A stretch of DNA of 64,000 nt from Acanthaster planci (lineage: Eukaryota > Echinodermata > Asteroidea > Valvatida > Acanthasteridae). Below are positions 35,601 through 41,788 of this stretch, piece after piece. A program made the position numbers and the translations under genes. Each line of letters starts with the position of its first letter. The first letter of the stretch is position 1. The notes beneath the pieces are model-generated. The model had not been told where the DNA came from. It ran no database searches and was given only the letters and a program-made list of their open reading frames with translations. Location: positions 128,852-192,851 of the forward strand of contig NW_019091525.1 in NCBI RefSeq assembly GCF_001949145.1, read 5' to 3'.

Positions 35601-38600
35601 GAAACCAGTGACGAAATTCTTGACAAACTACTTACAAGATTTAATGACATGTGCAGATAGATAATATAGTACAAACACTGGTCAGTGGAACATTTAAAAT
35701 CATTTAAAGTCATCTCCATACATGTAACGTGACTTGTCATATAATACCACCATCAGATGAAACTCTTTTTAGTGGTCTGCAAAGTTCCAAGCCAATGGGA
35801 CATGTACATGTACTTTGCAAGATATTGTGCTTTTAGGAGTGCCCCTTTAATGTCTTGTGACTTGTTACCCGATGACGTTATCATCACATCAGGTCAATTT
35901 GGGTCTAAATCCCTTCCCTTTCTAGTTATCTGCAGAGTTTTAACCAAATGAGATATGTACGTCATGAGATACATGTATACTACTTTAAAGAGTGCCCGGT
36001 TTATGTGACTTGTCACCCAAAGACGTCATCACAACATCAGGTCAAGTTAAGCCTAAAACCCTTTCCCTTCAAGCTATACACAAAGTTCATCCCAATCTGA
36101 CACGTACTTCAGGAGATAATAGTACTTAACAGAGTGCCCCTTTAAGGTCATGTGACTTGTCACCCGATGATGTAATAATAGCATCAGGTCAATCTGGGTC
36201 TAAACCCTTCCCCTTCAAGCTATACACAAAGATTTCACCCAAATGGACATGTACTTCACAAGATATAGCACTTTAAAGAAAGCCCCTTTAATGTCACATG
36301 ACTTGTCAGCTGATGACGTCATCATAAATTGCATCGGGTCAATTGGGGTCTAAAATGTTCCCTTTCCACAGTTTCCAGCCATACAGAAAGTTTCAATCCA
36401 ATCGGACATGAACTTTACGAGATATACATGTAGTGCTATGAAGAATGCCCTTTAAAGTCACGTGACTTGCCAGCTGATGACATCATTATGAGAACCTGTA
36501 CAGGAATCTTTCTAGCTTGTGTCCTTAGAGTGTTACCTAACACGGACTCAGTCAGATCGATAGCATTGCAAAAGCAGACTTCCTGTTGAAAAACATGTAC
36601 AGTGCAAAAACTGTGGGAAAATTAAATATTCAAAATTCAAATATAAAAAACGTGATGACATCATCATGTTGATTTTATCGTAGGACCATTGCTAATTGTC
36701 TGAAGGTTTGTTACGTATGAAGGCAATCATATTTTAGAAACTACCGAAGTCAAGTAACACAATTATTCTAAGGAAAACATGTACAAAACCTAGGGGAAAA
36801 ATTAAATATTTAAAATTCAAAAATAAATCATGTCATCATGACGAATATCAAGTAGGATCTACCTGACATGATTATCTTAAGATCTGCCAAGTCAATCTGA
36901 AATCAATAAGATGTATAAAACTACCAAAGTCCTATGAAAGAAAAAGATGTGTACAAACCCTATGGAGGAAAGTCTGAAAAAGGAAAAAAAGACTAGAGGA
37001 ACTGTCTGTCTCAAGGACAGAACACAGGGCTTTTTCACCTTTTTGTGGTTGTGAAGAAAAGCACTGTACCTTGTTGGCTTAGCACAAAATGTTTGAGAGT
37101 GTTCATATTCATATGCTTACATTTACATGTAGATCTTAACTAAAAAAGATGTGCTTCAGGAGATACATGTACATGTATAGTTCTTTGAAAACTGCATCTT
37201 TAATGTCACGTGACATGTCTCATGATGATGTCTTCATCACATGAGGGCAACATGCTTGTGTCAATCACTTCCCTTTCAAGATATCTGGAAAGTTTGAACC
37301 CAACGAAAATGTACTTCTGGCATGTCTGGAGATACAGTGCTTAAGGCTGGATGCCACTCTTCATTACATTACAGTAAATGCAATGGGCAAAAGAACTAGA
37401 TGTATGTGTATACATTACATGTAAATGTTCCTGTATAATGGTTGGCTATTAGTCAGTTTTTAGCACTGAACTTACGATTGTACATGTCCCGACTAAACAT
37501 CAGAAAAAATGTAAAGTACGAGTCGTAGAAACCTTTTTGTTTTGTGGTCAGGTCGAGGGCTTCAGACCGACCGGTAACACCCTATTGGTACGAATGCATT
37601 TTCTTTGGAGAGGTGTACCAGAGTCAATTTGCCAACTTATAACTACATAAAGCTCATTATGTACCAAATTTGGATTCATTTGCTGACCAAAGCTCTATTT
37701 GCCAACTAAAATTGATTACTACGGAGGTGCCATATCTAATCCCCTCTCCCACTCACTAAGCCATTATTCGTACCCCAAAAAATGTGCATATTTTCAGCTT
37801 TACATTTGGGATCATAAAGATAAATTCGCAAAACAACCTGTTTTTCATTCTACATGTACATGTATAGTACATGAATAACTTCGATCAGCATAGCAGGCTC
37901 CAGAAGTCTGCAGGGTGCTTATGGGAATAATGGTCATCGACAATCTCTCTTTGAAGCATTCTATTTGTTCAATACACATTTTATAGAAGTTCAAGAAACA
38001 GGAAAGAGTTTTGAAAGATGACGAATAAAAAAGAGCATTATATGTTGCGGGCATGTTGATCATGATGAACAGGCTAGAGTGATGCTTCATAGATTAGCAA
38101 GAGTTGCAGGCATGGCACAAACAGTGTACCACCAACGTGCAGTAAGTACTGGTAGCGATCACCCACAAATTGTGCGGCTGATCGGCCTTTCATTTGTAAC
38201 TTTGTAATTTGTAACCAAACAGCACATTATAAGCAAATATGAATTTGTAATCAGCAGTGAAGAGTCAAATTTTAGAGCAGTGGACAGATAGCCAGACTGT
38301 CAACTTTTAAAGAAATCGCCAGGGGATTCGGCCTAATTCATATGGATTTTTTGGGGAAAACTGATATGCTCCCTCTTCGAACTTACATGTACCTACATGT
38401 AGCTACATTTGCCTCACATCAAGCAACTGCAAACTTGCATGTATAGTGCAGCATGTTTGGAGTCCCCTGTAATCATTAGTGCCTTCCGACTTTCTGATCA
38501 TCAATGTTTTTAGAGAAGATACATGTAAATATATATCCCTAAACATCTTTGACAATTGGCTTAAAATTCATTGGGGTGGTTGAAGTTATGACTGTCATGC

Positions 38601-41600
38601 TTGAGCCCTGTCCGAATATTAGGTGGTGGATCCCCTAACATTGCACCAATTAAAAAAAGTCAATAAATCTGAAGTGATTTTTCGTAAAGGCTCAAGAAAT
38701 CACGGTTAATCAGCATCAGTGACTCATAACATGTACATGTATATCCCAACAGTCTTTGTAATAAAGAAAAATGGTGTAACTTTCAACTGGGCAACCTCAA
38801 CAAATATACCAGGTCCTTGAATCACTAGCCTTGCTGGATAATGTCAGGAGTCCCCTAAACTTTTGTCAAATTTTGTACACAACTTATGTAAGTCTTTTTG
38901 AGTACATTTGACTTGTTCCCACATCATGACAAGTTCTAAAAATATGAGCAATTGGAGAACAATGAACTTTGGGGGTTCATTTTTTCTGAAGTGAACAACA
39001 GTGAATTAATTCACTATGTCTGATGAAAGTTAGGGAGTCATGCCCAATATCTGGGACACCAACAACAATGCCAATCTTTCAGCATTTTTGACAGACATGA
39101 ACAACCTACATTTGTACATGTATAAATCCTGGCCACCTAAAAATTACCGGGAAGTAATCATTCCCGCGATACTTTTGAACAGATTCGTATATGGTGAAAG
39201 AAAGATTACAATACTTACAAATATTAAAACTATAATCACAAAATAAAAAAACATGTCTCAGAAATGACCGGGTCCTGAAGTCAGCAGTTACAAGAGTCAT
39301 TCAACCTGTTAGATATACTGGTGTAGTTTGAATGCCTTTAAACTTTAAGAGGATGAAGACAGCCAAATCTACATGTACAGTATCTAATTATTTTCCATCA
39401 GTTTTGTACTATTTTTTCATGACCCATTTTCTTAATAGGTCTTTCTGAAGAGCTTTAAATTACATGTCAAAAATTGTACTGAATTTCTTCATTGTTGAGA
39501 GAAATTTTGAAATCAAGGCATCTGGTACAAACAAATTAATTAAAACTTTAAATGAATTCAACTCCCTTTGATATGCACTGGTAGTCAACCAAATATCCAC
39601 AAACTGTACATGATCTGCCCAATTATCACCAAATAATCATTTTTATAATTAAAATCGGAAGGTGCAAATTTGTGTTTAAATAACCAAAGTCACTCTTTTA
39701 GAAGTTTTGAAAAATGACATGTGGAGTTGCACTTTTGTTCATTTTTGGAAAAACAAGTCTTATACAAAGGCTCACAATGTAACAAAAATGTTGCAAAAAT
39801 GGCCCGGATTACTACAAATCCTAAATTTCAGCTTCACTGCAGTAGACCTGCATTCAGGTACATAGGCCTACTGTCACCAATGCACACCATAGCCTAACCC
39901 ATGATGTTGTGCATACTCAGGACAGAGAATCACGTTGCGCATACTTTATGTGCGTGTACGCAGCTTGTAAGCCAAATACTTGCATGCGAACACTGTACGA
40001 ATTGGAGAACAGCTGAATACAGGCTACGACAACAAGAATTAACATTACTTCCAAGTTTATTTTCCTGTTTTTGTCCTCTGTGGTGATACCGGTATGTAAA
40101 ATTTTTCAACCCACCAGCTGAATCGATAAGGACACATAGGATTTGCAGATGTGAAAGTGGCTTCTTTTAAAAGGTAGAAGTGTTGAAAATATTAGTTATA
40201 AAATTTATCGCCCTTGTTTAGACCCTTCATATCCAGGACTGCCTCTGTAATGTACATGTGCATGAAGTGTGGTCAGGGAGTCCACCTGAGCAGTAACAGT
40301 ATAATTTACACATTTGGACATTTCTCAGCACCCTCTTTTGACACAATCCATTTTCCAGTATCTGGATCACACAGGCTTAGCCATGTGACAGCCAGAATGT
40401 AAATCAGGCATGCACATATATGCAGAAGTGGTAGCAAGTCAATTTTTACAAGTCCAGGAAAAGTCACGAGTCAATTTTTGCAAGTCTAAGCCAAGTCACC
40501 AGTCATTTGGTCCAGTCACAAGTCAAGTAACAAGTTACTTGATCACAGATCAAGTTAAGTAACAAATCATTTGATCACAGGTAAAGTCACAATTTGGTCC
40601 AAACACAAGCGAATCACAAGTCTTTTTGTCCAAGTATAAGTCGAGTGGCAAATTCTTTTAGTAATTTATTTCAAACCACAGCCAAGTGATTCTGACTTGG
40701 CCTTAGGCAGATAAGTAGAAGTTGCGAGCTGAGCAAAGTCTTACTCTGATTATTTTAAGAACCGAAGGCGTAAGTTGACAGGTCTAATATATACTTCAAT
40801 GGGTTCCATTGAGTAGTTTTCTGACTTGCTTTGGTAACAAGTCATACAGAGTAAGTCCAAGTCACGTCACAAGTCATTTTTGCAAGTCCTAGTCACTAGT
40901 CAAAAACTGATAAATAAAAGTAAAGTAACGAGTCATAAAAACAGCCGCTCGAGTTCAACTCAAGCCCATGTCAAGTGATGCGAGTCTACAACACCACATG
41001 TACATATACATGACGGCAAACAAATCAGTCAAGAACAAATGAGTCCAATGTGGCTTTTTTGTAGAGGGCTCCTATGTGTACGATGTATGGATTTTTATCA
41101 TTGTGCATTTGGGTGGTTACATGTACCTAACCTTTCAAAAATGCACCATTATACTAGACTGTTAGAACAGTTTTACACATCCATAACTGTCGGCATCACC
41201 CTCACAATTCACATACATGCAGGCAAAAGTTGTGAGCAAAACATCTATTTCTATCAGAACTTTTTTGTATTTTTTGGCTAAACACTGAGAGCAATTAGAC
41301 TCCCTACATGTATGCATCGCAAATTCATACAATCCAAACAGAAAAATGCATCACATACCGGTACATGATTTAATATACTGTATCACAAAGTGCAATGCCA
41401 AAGCAGGAAAATGATGGTGTGGCTACATTTGTACACAGTACACTGTATTTACTTACGTTCTACTTACTCAAATGCAAAGAATAATGTGCAGGTAATAATG
41501 ATCAGTCCAAGAGTTAGAAAGAAAACTCCCTTCTGTCTTGCCATCATTATACGCCCATCACAGTAGAAAGAGTTCCGCCCTGGTAAAACCTGCCATTTAC

Positions 41601-41697
41601 GTTTTGTCATGTTGGTACCGTTATCCAGCGCTGCGTATCTGCTGGACGACGGTGAATCAGTTGGTCGTAGTGAAATATTGGTCTGCGGTGAAAGCAT
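2586..41697 (-). CDS. zdhhc14/18: Palmitoyltransferase, ZDHHC9/14/18 clade (nine-exon gene)
   Basis: Membrane protein S-acyltransferase: it transfers palmitate from acyl-CoA to cysteines of target proteins, usually at the Golgi or plasma membrane. Exons on the minus strand are 41697-41468, 32748-32588, 27820-27665, 26831-26694, 12068-12017, 10007-9905, 9563-9454, 4663-4549 and 2687-2586. They join with every phase matching to 1167 nt, giving 388 residues plus stop. Visible parts: cytosolic N-terminus; TM1 about 57-76; CPYL at 78-81; TM2 about 85-105; DPG at 111-113; cysteine-rich domain 157-207 with catalytic D186-H187-H188-C189; TM3 about 203-228; TM4 about 250-272; TTNE motif 276-279; NPYS at 295-298; and LIDRRG at 318-323, which is typical of ZDHHC14/18. 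The length is that of a ZDHHC18-type protein. The exact vertebrate co-orthologue is not resolvable here. The last exon is the least certain, and an extra 5' exon may exist. Confidence 0.93.
2688..4548. other. ZDHHC intron (last)
   Basis: 1861-bp GT-AG intron with no recognisable element apart from ACATGT runs (about 2995-3240). A weak alternative phase-0 reading frame of 19 codons lies near 3305-3361 on the minus strand but lacks a pyrimidine tract. Confidence 0.5.
4549..4663 (-). CDS. zdhhc14/18: ZDHHC exon encoding LIDRRG C-terminal region
   Basis: 115 nt, phase 2 to phase 0, acceptor GATCAG, donor GTAAGT. Encodes LIDRRGFV, typical of ZDHHC14/18, and then a Ser/Thr/Pro-rich tail. Reading through the donor would add about 20 hydrophobic residues before a stop, so intron retention would change the tail. 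Confidence 0.92.
4664..9453. other. ZDHHC intron with GC-AG boundaries
   Basis: 4790-bp intron that starts GCAAGT and ends GATCAG on the minus strand. Most of it (5490-8690) is the CRE-palindrome array described separately. The remainder (4664-5490, 8690-9453) is unique-looking AT-rich sequence. Confidence 0.8.
5490..8690. repeat. Array of degenerate CRE-palindrome units (first array)
   Basis: About ten imperfect units, typically 140-180 bp apart, each reading roughly TTTAATGTCA.GTGACTTGTC then TGATGACGTCATCATCA, a cue such as CACTTCCCTTTC and then GACATGTACTTCAGGAGATA. Clear cores lie near 5525, 5670, 6545, 6700, 6845, 7757, 7918, 8055 and 8208. They are interleaved with a second module (GTACAAAACATATGGGGAAA followed by TGACGTCATCATGACGTCAT, near 5765-5850, 5940-6020, 7100-7170 and 7270-7350) and with purine-rich GCAAAAAAG tracts (6130-6310, 7460-7590, 8380-8620). 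The 14-mer TGATGACGTCATCA is a perfect palindrome containing the CRE TGACGTCA. Confidence 0.75.
9454..9563 (-). CDS. zdhhc14/18: ZDHHC exon encoding post-TM4 cytosolic domain
   Basis: 110 nt, phase 0 to phase 2, acceptor GTGTAG. Encodes [24 protein letters not shown] and CGPFTP, matching the conserved IKGSWS..NPYS..CC..LCGP block of this clade. The exon ends CCAAG followed by GCAAGT, a GC-type donor. AG plus the C that opens the next exon rebuilds the serine before LIDRRG. The exon is easily missed because it has no GT donor. Confidence 0.93.
9564..9904. other. ZDHHC intron, 341 bp, GT-AG
   Basis: Short conventional intron between the TM4 exon and the NPYS exon. It begins GTAAGT and ends CTGTGTAG on the minus strand. 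No other feature seen. Confidence 0.85.
9905..10007 (-). CDS. zdhhc14/18: ZDHHC exon encoding TM4 and TTxE motif
   Basis: 103 nt, phase 2 to phase 0, donor GTAAGT. Encodes [26 protein letters not shown] and QTTNED. The TTxE motif (TTNE) is conserved after the last membrane span of DHHC enzymes. The upstream intron is the U12 AT-AC intron. Confidence 0.95.
10008..10030 (-). other. U12-type branch point and AC 3' splice site
   Basis: On the minus strand the intron ends with TCTCCTTGAC, nine more bases and terminal AC. CTCCTTGAC matches the U12 branch consensus TTCCTTRAC at all but the first and one purine position. The presumptive branch A is at 10020, 12 bases from the intron end, within the usual U12 spacing. 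There is no AG in the frame-compatible position. Confidence 0.88.
10031..12006. other. Body of the U12-type ZDHHC intron
   Basis: Together with its splice sites this forms a 2009-bp AT-AC intron. Contains a small inverted-repeat element at 11054-11213 and otherwise unremarkable AT-rich sequence. Confidence 0.7.
11054..11213. mobile_element. Small TIR element with B-box-like motif
   Basis: Ends are inverted: CTGTTTCGGGAATC near 11061 and GATTTCCCCGAAACAG near 11191-11206. The interior has GCAGTTCGATTCCCGCC (near 11144-11160), resembling a tRNA T-arm/B-box but with an imperfect stem. Probably a MITE or tRNA-derived short element. No autonomous coding capacity. Confidence 0.4.
12007..12016 (-). 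other. U12-type 5' splice site (ATATCCTTTG)
   Basis: Read on the minus strand, the first ten bases of the intron are ATATCCTTTG, an exact match to the minor-spliceosome 5' consensus /ATATCCTTT. It joins exon 12017-12068 to exon 9905-10007 in phase 2, rebuilding the TPAS serine codon (AG|T). Confidence 0.9.
12017..12068 (-). CDS. zdhhc14/18: ZDHHC 52-bp micro-exon (luminal loop) ending at a U12 splice site
   Basis: Encodes two bases, 16 codons ([16 protein letters not shown]) and two bases. It matches the short loop between TM3 and TM4 of ZDHHC14/18, whose conserved core is GFL..LK..PAS. The acceptor is T11GCAG. There is no GT or GC at the 3' end: the exon is followed by ATATCCTTT, the U12 AT-AC 5' splice site. 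The left edge of a DIRS element lies only about 180 bases upstream. Confidence 0.92.
12250..12393 (-). repeat. DIRS terminal inverted repeat (3' side)
   Basis: Pairs with 24236-24395. Identity is strong over AGATTACCAATAC, AATTTCCTA, CTTCCATTC, TTCTCGATCAC and CGACTCCTGC, with small indels. Lies about 180 bp from the 52-bp ZDHHC exon. Confidence 0.8.
12417..12540 (-). repeat. DIRS internal complementary region
   Basis: Left half (ATTGGTAATCTGGTAT...AGTAGTAGACT) is the reverse complement of the outer end of the 12250 ITR. Right half (CTGCAACCTATGCAGATTAC, CAATACATATAC) copies the outer end of the 24395 ITR. In DIRS elements this junction templates completion of the circular intermediate. Confidence 0.8.
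12640..13390 (-). pseudogene. DIRS tyrosine recombinase remnant
   Basis: Fragments in three frames align with DIRS recombinases: LKLAFLL-like block ([20 protein letters not shown]) near 13200-13270; [15 protein letters not shown] and DKLWCPFG at 12990-13170; then RAHDVRAV (12858-12881, catalytic His and Arg) followed by [14 protein letters not shown] and SPSTFI. The nucleophile tyrosine region is shifted by a small indel at about 12780. Non-functional. Confidence 0.8.
13437..13945 (-). pseudogene. DIRS RNase H remnant (C-terminal part)
   Basis: Reads [20 protein letters not shown], an in-frame stop just before [15 protein letters not shown], and then [16 protein letters not shown] (13620-13672). 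These match the E, D and HIPG..N..AD..S blocks of DIRS RNase H. The domain is split: its N-terminal part is at 17775-18115, on the far side of the LINE insertion. Confidence 0.8.
14010..14438 (+). pseudogene. LINE apurinic-type endonuclease, C-terminal half
   Basis: Reads [39 protein letters not shown] (the catalytic GDFN block) and [13 protein letters not shown]. It continues after a frameshift at about 14436 into SDHACV (the SDH block). The N-terminal half is missing, so the copy is 5' truncated. In CR1/L2 elements this domain nicks target DNA. Confidence 0.82.
14770..16626 (+). pseudogene. LINE reverse transcriptase ORF (interrupted by gap)
   Basis: After a second frameshift near 14775 the frame reads [33 protein letters not shown] (first catalytic Asp), [13 protein letters not shown] and IYADDIQLY (15805-15828; YADD at 15808-15819), followed by the thumb region. 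Ns at 16112-16453 cover the end of the thumb. The C-terminal motif continues after the gap in another frame, ending near 16680. Closest by eye to CR1/L2/Crack/Daphne clades. Confidence 0.85.
16112..16453. other. Assembly gap (342 Ns)
   Basis: Run of N inside the LINE reverse-transcriptase ORF. A separate single N is at 52305. Confidence 1.
16772..17774. other. Unassigned insertion remainder within the DIRS element
   Basis: Lies between the LINE's 3' flank and the resumption of DIRS RNase H sequence. With 13946-13969 it appears to be an older insertion into which the LINE jumped. ACATGT runs at 17550-17750. No coding region recognised. Confidence 0.4.
17775..18115 (-). pseudogene. DIRS RT connection / RNase H remnant (N-terminal part)
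   Basis: Reads [20 protein letters not shown] and [14 protein letters not shown], corresponding to the RT-RNase H connection of DIRS elements (MRPLQ..L......LTWW). Breaks off at 17775 just before the expected TDAS block, which marks the insertion site of the foreign sequence to the left. Confidence 0.72.
18159..18680 (-). pseudogene. DIRS reverse transcriptase remnant
   Basis: Reads [58 protein letters not shown] and [11 protein letters not shown] (18192-18225). YLDDWLI is the DIRS version of the YxDD active site. The order ([10 protein letters not shown], then the A-box Asp in DIKYAY, then YLDD) matches a DIRS RT. Frame shifts within the middle block. Confidence 0.87.
18756..19340 (-). pseudogene. 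Probable DIRS gag-like region, 3' part
   Basis: Two frames give a helical-looking protein ([57 protein letters not shown]) followed by a Pro/Leu-rich segment directly upstream of RT. Position suggests DIRS ORF1/gag. I know of no diagnostic motif, so the assignment is positional. Confidence 0.45.
19345..19705 (-). repeat. CGTCGTGC-type array copy inside DIRS gag
   Basis: Dense imperfect repetition of GTCGTGCCGTC/GCGTCRTGC words on the plus strand, with a non-repetitive core TTACTTTTATGTG near 19418. The reverse complement of that core (CATAAAAGTAATGAGAAAGA) recurs in the copies at 21370 and 55460. It interrupts the gag-like frame, so it is an insertion. Confidence 0.65.
19706..20091 (-). pseudogene. 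Probable DIRS gag-like fragment
   Basis: Minus-strand open frame with [17 protein letters not shown] and [18 protein letters not shown], interpreted as gag-like because it lies between other gag-like blocks of the DIRS element. Its upstream end overlaps a dispersed repeat (20030-20240). Confidence 0.35.
20030..20240. repeat. Dispersed repeat, copy 1 (also at 41800-42010)
   Basis: Shares an ordered series of words with 41800-42010: CCGAAATCGGACAAAGGGAA / CCGAAACCGGACAAAAGAG, CTGGGCCTT, AGACC.RGCTGCTG, TATACCAC.TTT, GGCATT.AGTGCGA. Possibly part of a MITE or of the DIRS gag. Confidence 0.5.
20241..21264. other. Non-coding filler within DIRS interval
   Basis: No DIRS-like coding sequence recognised. 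AT-rich, includes C10 (21043-21052) and A9 homopolymers. Probably one or more further insertions of unidentified type. Confidence 0.35.
21265..21500 (+). repeat. CGACGG-type array copy 2
   Basis: GACAGCACGACG/GACGCGACGCCAAGAC words flank the core CAGCATAAAAGTAATAAAAA (21368-21387) and run on into CTACGCGACGATATTTTGG, GGCTACAGAACACC. The same order occurs at 55455-55590, so these are copies of one element rather than independent simple repeats. Confidence 0.65.
21501..22575 (-). pseudogene. Probable DIRS gag-like region, 5' part
   Basis: Overlapping minus-strand frames read [50 protein letters not shown] and, further upstream, basic/Pro-rich segments with KKRKLFGG. Order and position fit the first ORF of the DIRS element. 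Frameshifted and interrupted by an array insertion on one side and a hairpin element on the other. Confidence 0.42.
22561..22722. mobile_element. Palindromic hairpin MITE (GAAGGCGGTATTTAC ends)
   Basis: Core 22583-22698 has 29-bp perfect inverted ends beginning GAAGGCGGTATTTACTGCGG and including GGTACC. Weaker pairing continues outward through TTCATAATT so that arms reach about 48 bp. Loop only about 58 bp. Inserted in the DIRS gag-like region. Confidence 0.75.
22723..24235 (-). other. DIRS 5' region / leader
   Basis: Relatively GC-rich to about 23600, with minus-strand frames that are open for 60-120 codons but not recognisable (e.g. [13 protein letters not shown]). AT-rich afterwards up to the inverted terminal repeat. 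Presumed start of the DIRS element. No confident gene. Confidence 0.4.
24236..24395 (-). repeat. DIRS terminal inverted repeat (5' side)
   Basis: Reverse complement matches 12250-12393 as described there. Its outer end (CTGCAACCTACGCAGATTAC) is also copied in the internal complementary region. Confidence 0.8.
24460..24890. mobile_element. piggyBac-like MITE with TTAA target duplication
   Basis: Perfect 16-bp terminal inverted repeats CCCTAAAAGAGCCAGG (24460-24475) and CCTGGCTCTTTTAGGG (24875-24890), each bordered by TTAA (24456-24459, 24891-24894). TTAA duplication plus CCC-starting TIRs is the signature of piggyBac-type elements. 431 bp, no transposase ORF. Confidence 0.82.
24917..25126. 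mobile_element. Fold-back of GACCAAGACC-type tandem words
   Basis: Left arm GTAGTTGTAGTTGAGACC...CACAAGACCAGACACAAGA (24922-24965) and right arm TGTTGGTCTTGTGCTGGTC...GTGGTCTTGACTACAAC (25068-25125) are inverted. Each arm is itself a run of short degenerate repeats. Related direct tract at 1375-1520. Confidence 0.55.
25130..25355. repeat. Diverged partial copy of the TTAA MITE
   Basis: Parallels 24690-24890 in order: CACGGAAAAACTGGTGCTGT / CTCGGAAAATTGCATGCTGT, GATTTCCACAAAAT / GATTTTCACAAAATT, and end CCTGGCTTTTTTAGGCTTGA / CCTGGCTCTTTTAGGGTTAA. The plus-strand open frame across it is incidental. Confidence 0.5.
25356..26693. other. ZDHHC intron sequence next to the DHHC exon
   Basis: AT-rich intron sequence. 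No element with clear boundaries and no coding exon recognised. Confidence 0.5.
26694..26831 (-). CDS. zdhhc14/18: ZDHHC exon encoding catalytic DHHC and TM3
   Basis: 138 nt, phase 1 to phase 1, acceptor TTACCAG, donor GTAAGT. Encodes [20 protein letters not shown], with the catalytic cysteine in DHHC, and then hydrophobic TM3. All hallmark residues of an active acyltransferase are present. Confidence 0.97.
26832..27664. other. ZDHHC intron, 833 bp, GT-AG
   Basis: Conventional intron between the two cysteine-rich-domain exons. Begins GTAAGT, ends TTACCAG on the minus strand. No feature seen inside. Confidence 0.8.
27665..27820 (-). CDS. zdhhc14/18: ZDHHC exon encoding first half of the cysteine-rich domain
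   Basis: 156 nt, phase 1 to phase 1, acceptor CTACAG, donor GTAAGT. Encodes [26 protein letters not shown] and [11 protein letters not shown], which supply the zinc-coordinating Cys/His residues ahead of the catalytic DHHC. Confidence 0.96.
27821..28939. other. ZDHHC intron sequence before the second LINE
   Basis: AT-rich. Its last about 60 bases (28880-28940, TTTGGGGGTT...GTGAATTAATT...ATGTCTGATG) recur at 38968-39022, so the LINE inserted into, or beside, a dispersed repeat. No coding exon recognised. Confidence 0.45.
28940..30531 (+). mobile_element. Non-LTR retrotransposon, 5' truncated, poly-A tailed
   Basis: Plus strand, antisense to the ZDHHC gene, in its intron. Reverse transcriptase begins at [19 protein letters not shown] and ends with a stop at 30256. 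The 3' UTR runs to a 20-base poly-A (30511-30530). Upstream endonuclease is absent. Only one frameshift, so younger than the CR1-type copy at 14-16.7 kb, and from a different family. Confidence 0.88.
28957..30256 (+). pseudogene. LINE reverse transcriptase with single frameshift
   Basis: First frame to 29652: [13 protein letters not shown] (first catalytic Asp), [32 protein letters not shown] (YADD at 29440-29451), [18 protein letters not shown] one-base shift near 29640-29655 moves to the second frame, VEYLG...SLTWSHHTD, then [26 protein letters not shown] and LHHYNTRSG. Close to full-length RT apart from this. The HFDYC..VWG motif is common in Jockey/CR1-related animal LINEs. Confidence 0.85.
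30532..32076. other. ZDHHC intron sequence
   Basis: No bounded element or exon recognised. Open frames on both strands are short and unremarkable. Confidence 0.5.
32077..32370. mobile_element. TIR element (AATTAGRGGTCC ends)
   Basis: About 78-bp terminal inverted repeats: GTGATTATATAAATTAGAGG at the left and, reverse-complemented, GTGATTCTATAAATTAGGGG at the right, continuing through CTTGGGGACATTTTGGTGT and CTGTTACA to CCATTCA.CTTTTC. Termini carry ATATG/CATAT, a possible 5-bp duplication or end of the TIR. About 294 bp, no ORF. Confidence 0.75.
32391..32463. repeat. Short inverted repeat TTAAAACCCTAAC
   Basis: TTAAAACCCTAACCCCCA (32391-32408) pairs with TTTGGGGCTGTTAGGG plus TTTTAA (32442-32463). 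Lies 120 bp from the ZDHHC exon donor. Possibly a TTAA-type MITE remnant. Confidence 0.45.
32588..32748 (-). CDS. zdhhc14/18: ZDHHC exon encoding first luminal loop, TM2 and DPG motif
   Basis: 161 nt, phase 2 to phase 1, acceptor TGTAG, donor GTAAGA. Encodes CPYLAG, a hydrophobic TM2, and then [20 protein letters not shown], which is diagnostic of the ZDHHC9/14/18 clade (DPG is a general DHHC-family motif). Confidence 0.95.
32749..35719. other. ZDHHC intron, left part, rich in ACATGT runs
   Basis: Non-coding. Dense ACATGTACATGTA and ACCGGTAC words, especially 32930-33010, 34200-34330 and 34740-35000. Frames that translate to Tyr/Met/His/Cys-rich peptides are produced by these words. Confidence 0.5.
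35720..37350. repeat. Array of degenerate CRE-palindrome units (second array)
   Basis: Same units as 5490-8690, about seven copies with cores near 35870, 36020, 36165, 36315, 36475, 37222 (GTGACTTGTC..CTGATGACGTCATCA, CCCTTTC, GACATGTACTTCAGGAGATA). The AAATATTCAAAATTCA module (36605-36670, 36790-36845) is interleaved. It lies in a different intron of the same gene. Confidence 0.72.
37351..40429. other. ZDHHC intron sequence
   Basis: AT-rich, ACATGT words. 38968-39022 repeats 28880-28940. No coding exon recognised. Confidence 0.5.
40430..40990. repeat. AAGTCAC/CAAGTCA degenerate tandem array
   Basis: Imperfect repetition of CAAGTCAC, AAGTCAAGTAAC and CAAGTCATTTG words over about 550 bp. Related but differently phased array at 44370-44790. 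Confidence 0.65.
40991..41467. other. ZDHHC intron sequence next to the TM1 exon
   Basis: Nothing recognised except the GTAAGT donor at 41467-41462 (minus strand). Confidence 0.5.
41468..41697 (-). CDS. zdhhc14/18: ZDHHC exon encoding N-terminus and TM1
   Basis: Encodes residues 1-76 plus two bases of codon 77: a serine-rich cytosolic tail, then [10 protein letters not shown], the GRIMMARQ motif shared by ZDHHC9/14/18, and hydrophobic TM1. The donor GTAAGT follows directly (phase 2). ATG 41697 is the first methionine after an in-frame TAG at 41740-41738. That TAG also sits in a good acceptor (T-rich tract, then ATAG), so the exon may instead start at 41736, adding 13 residues and joining an upstream exon in phase 0. 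Confidence 0.9.
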
Positions 41698-41788
41698 GTG
41701 ACCAACTTCAACTTTTGCTGCAAACTGTCTCTCTTCCTATGCAAATAATGAAAAAAAGCATTTTCAACGATATGTTCAATGTATATTT

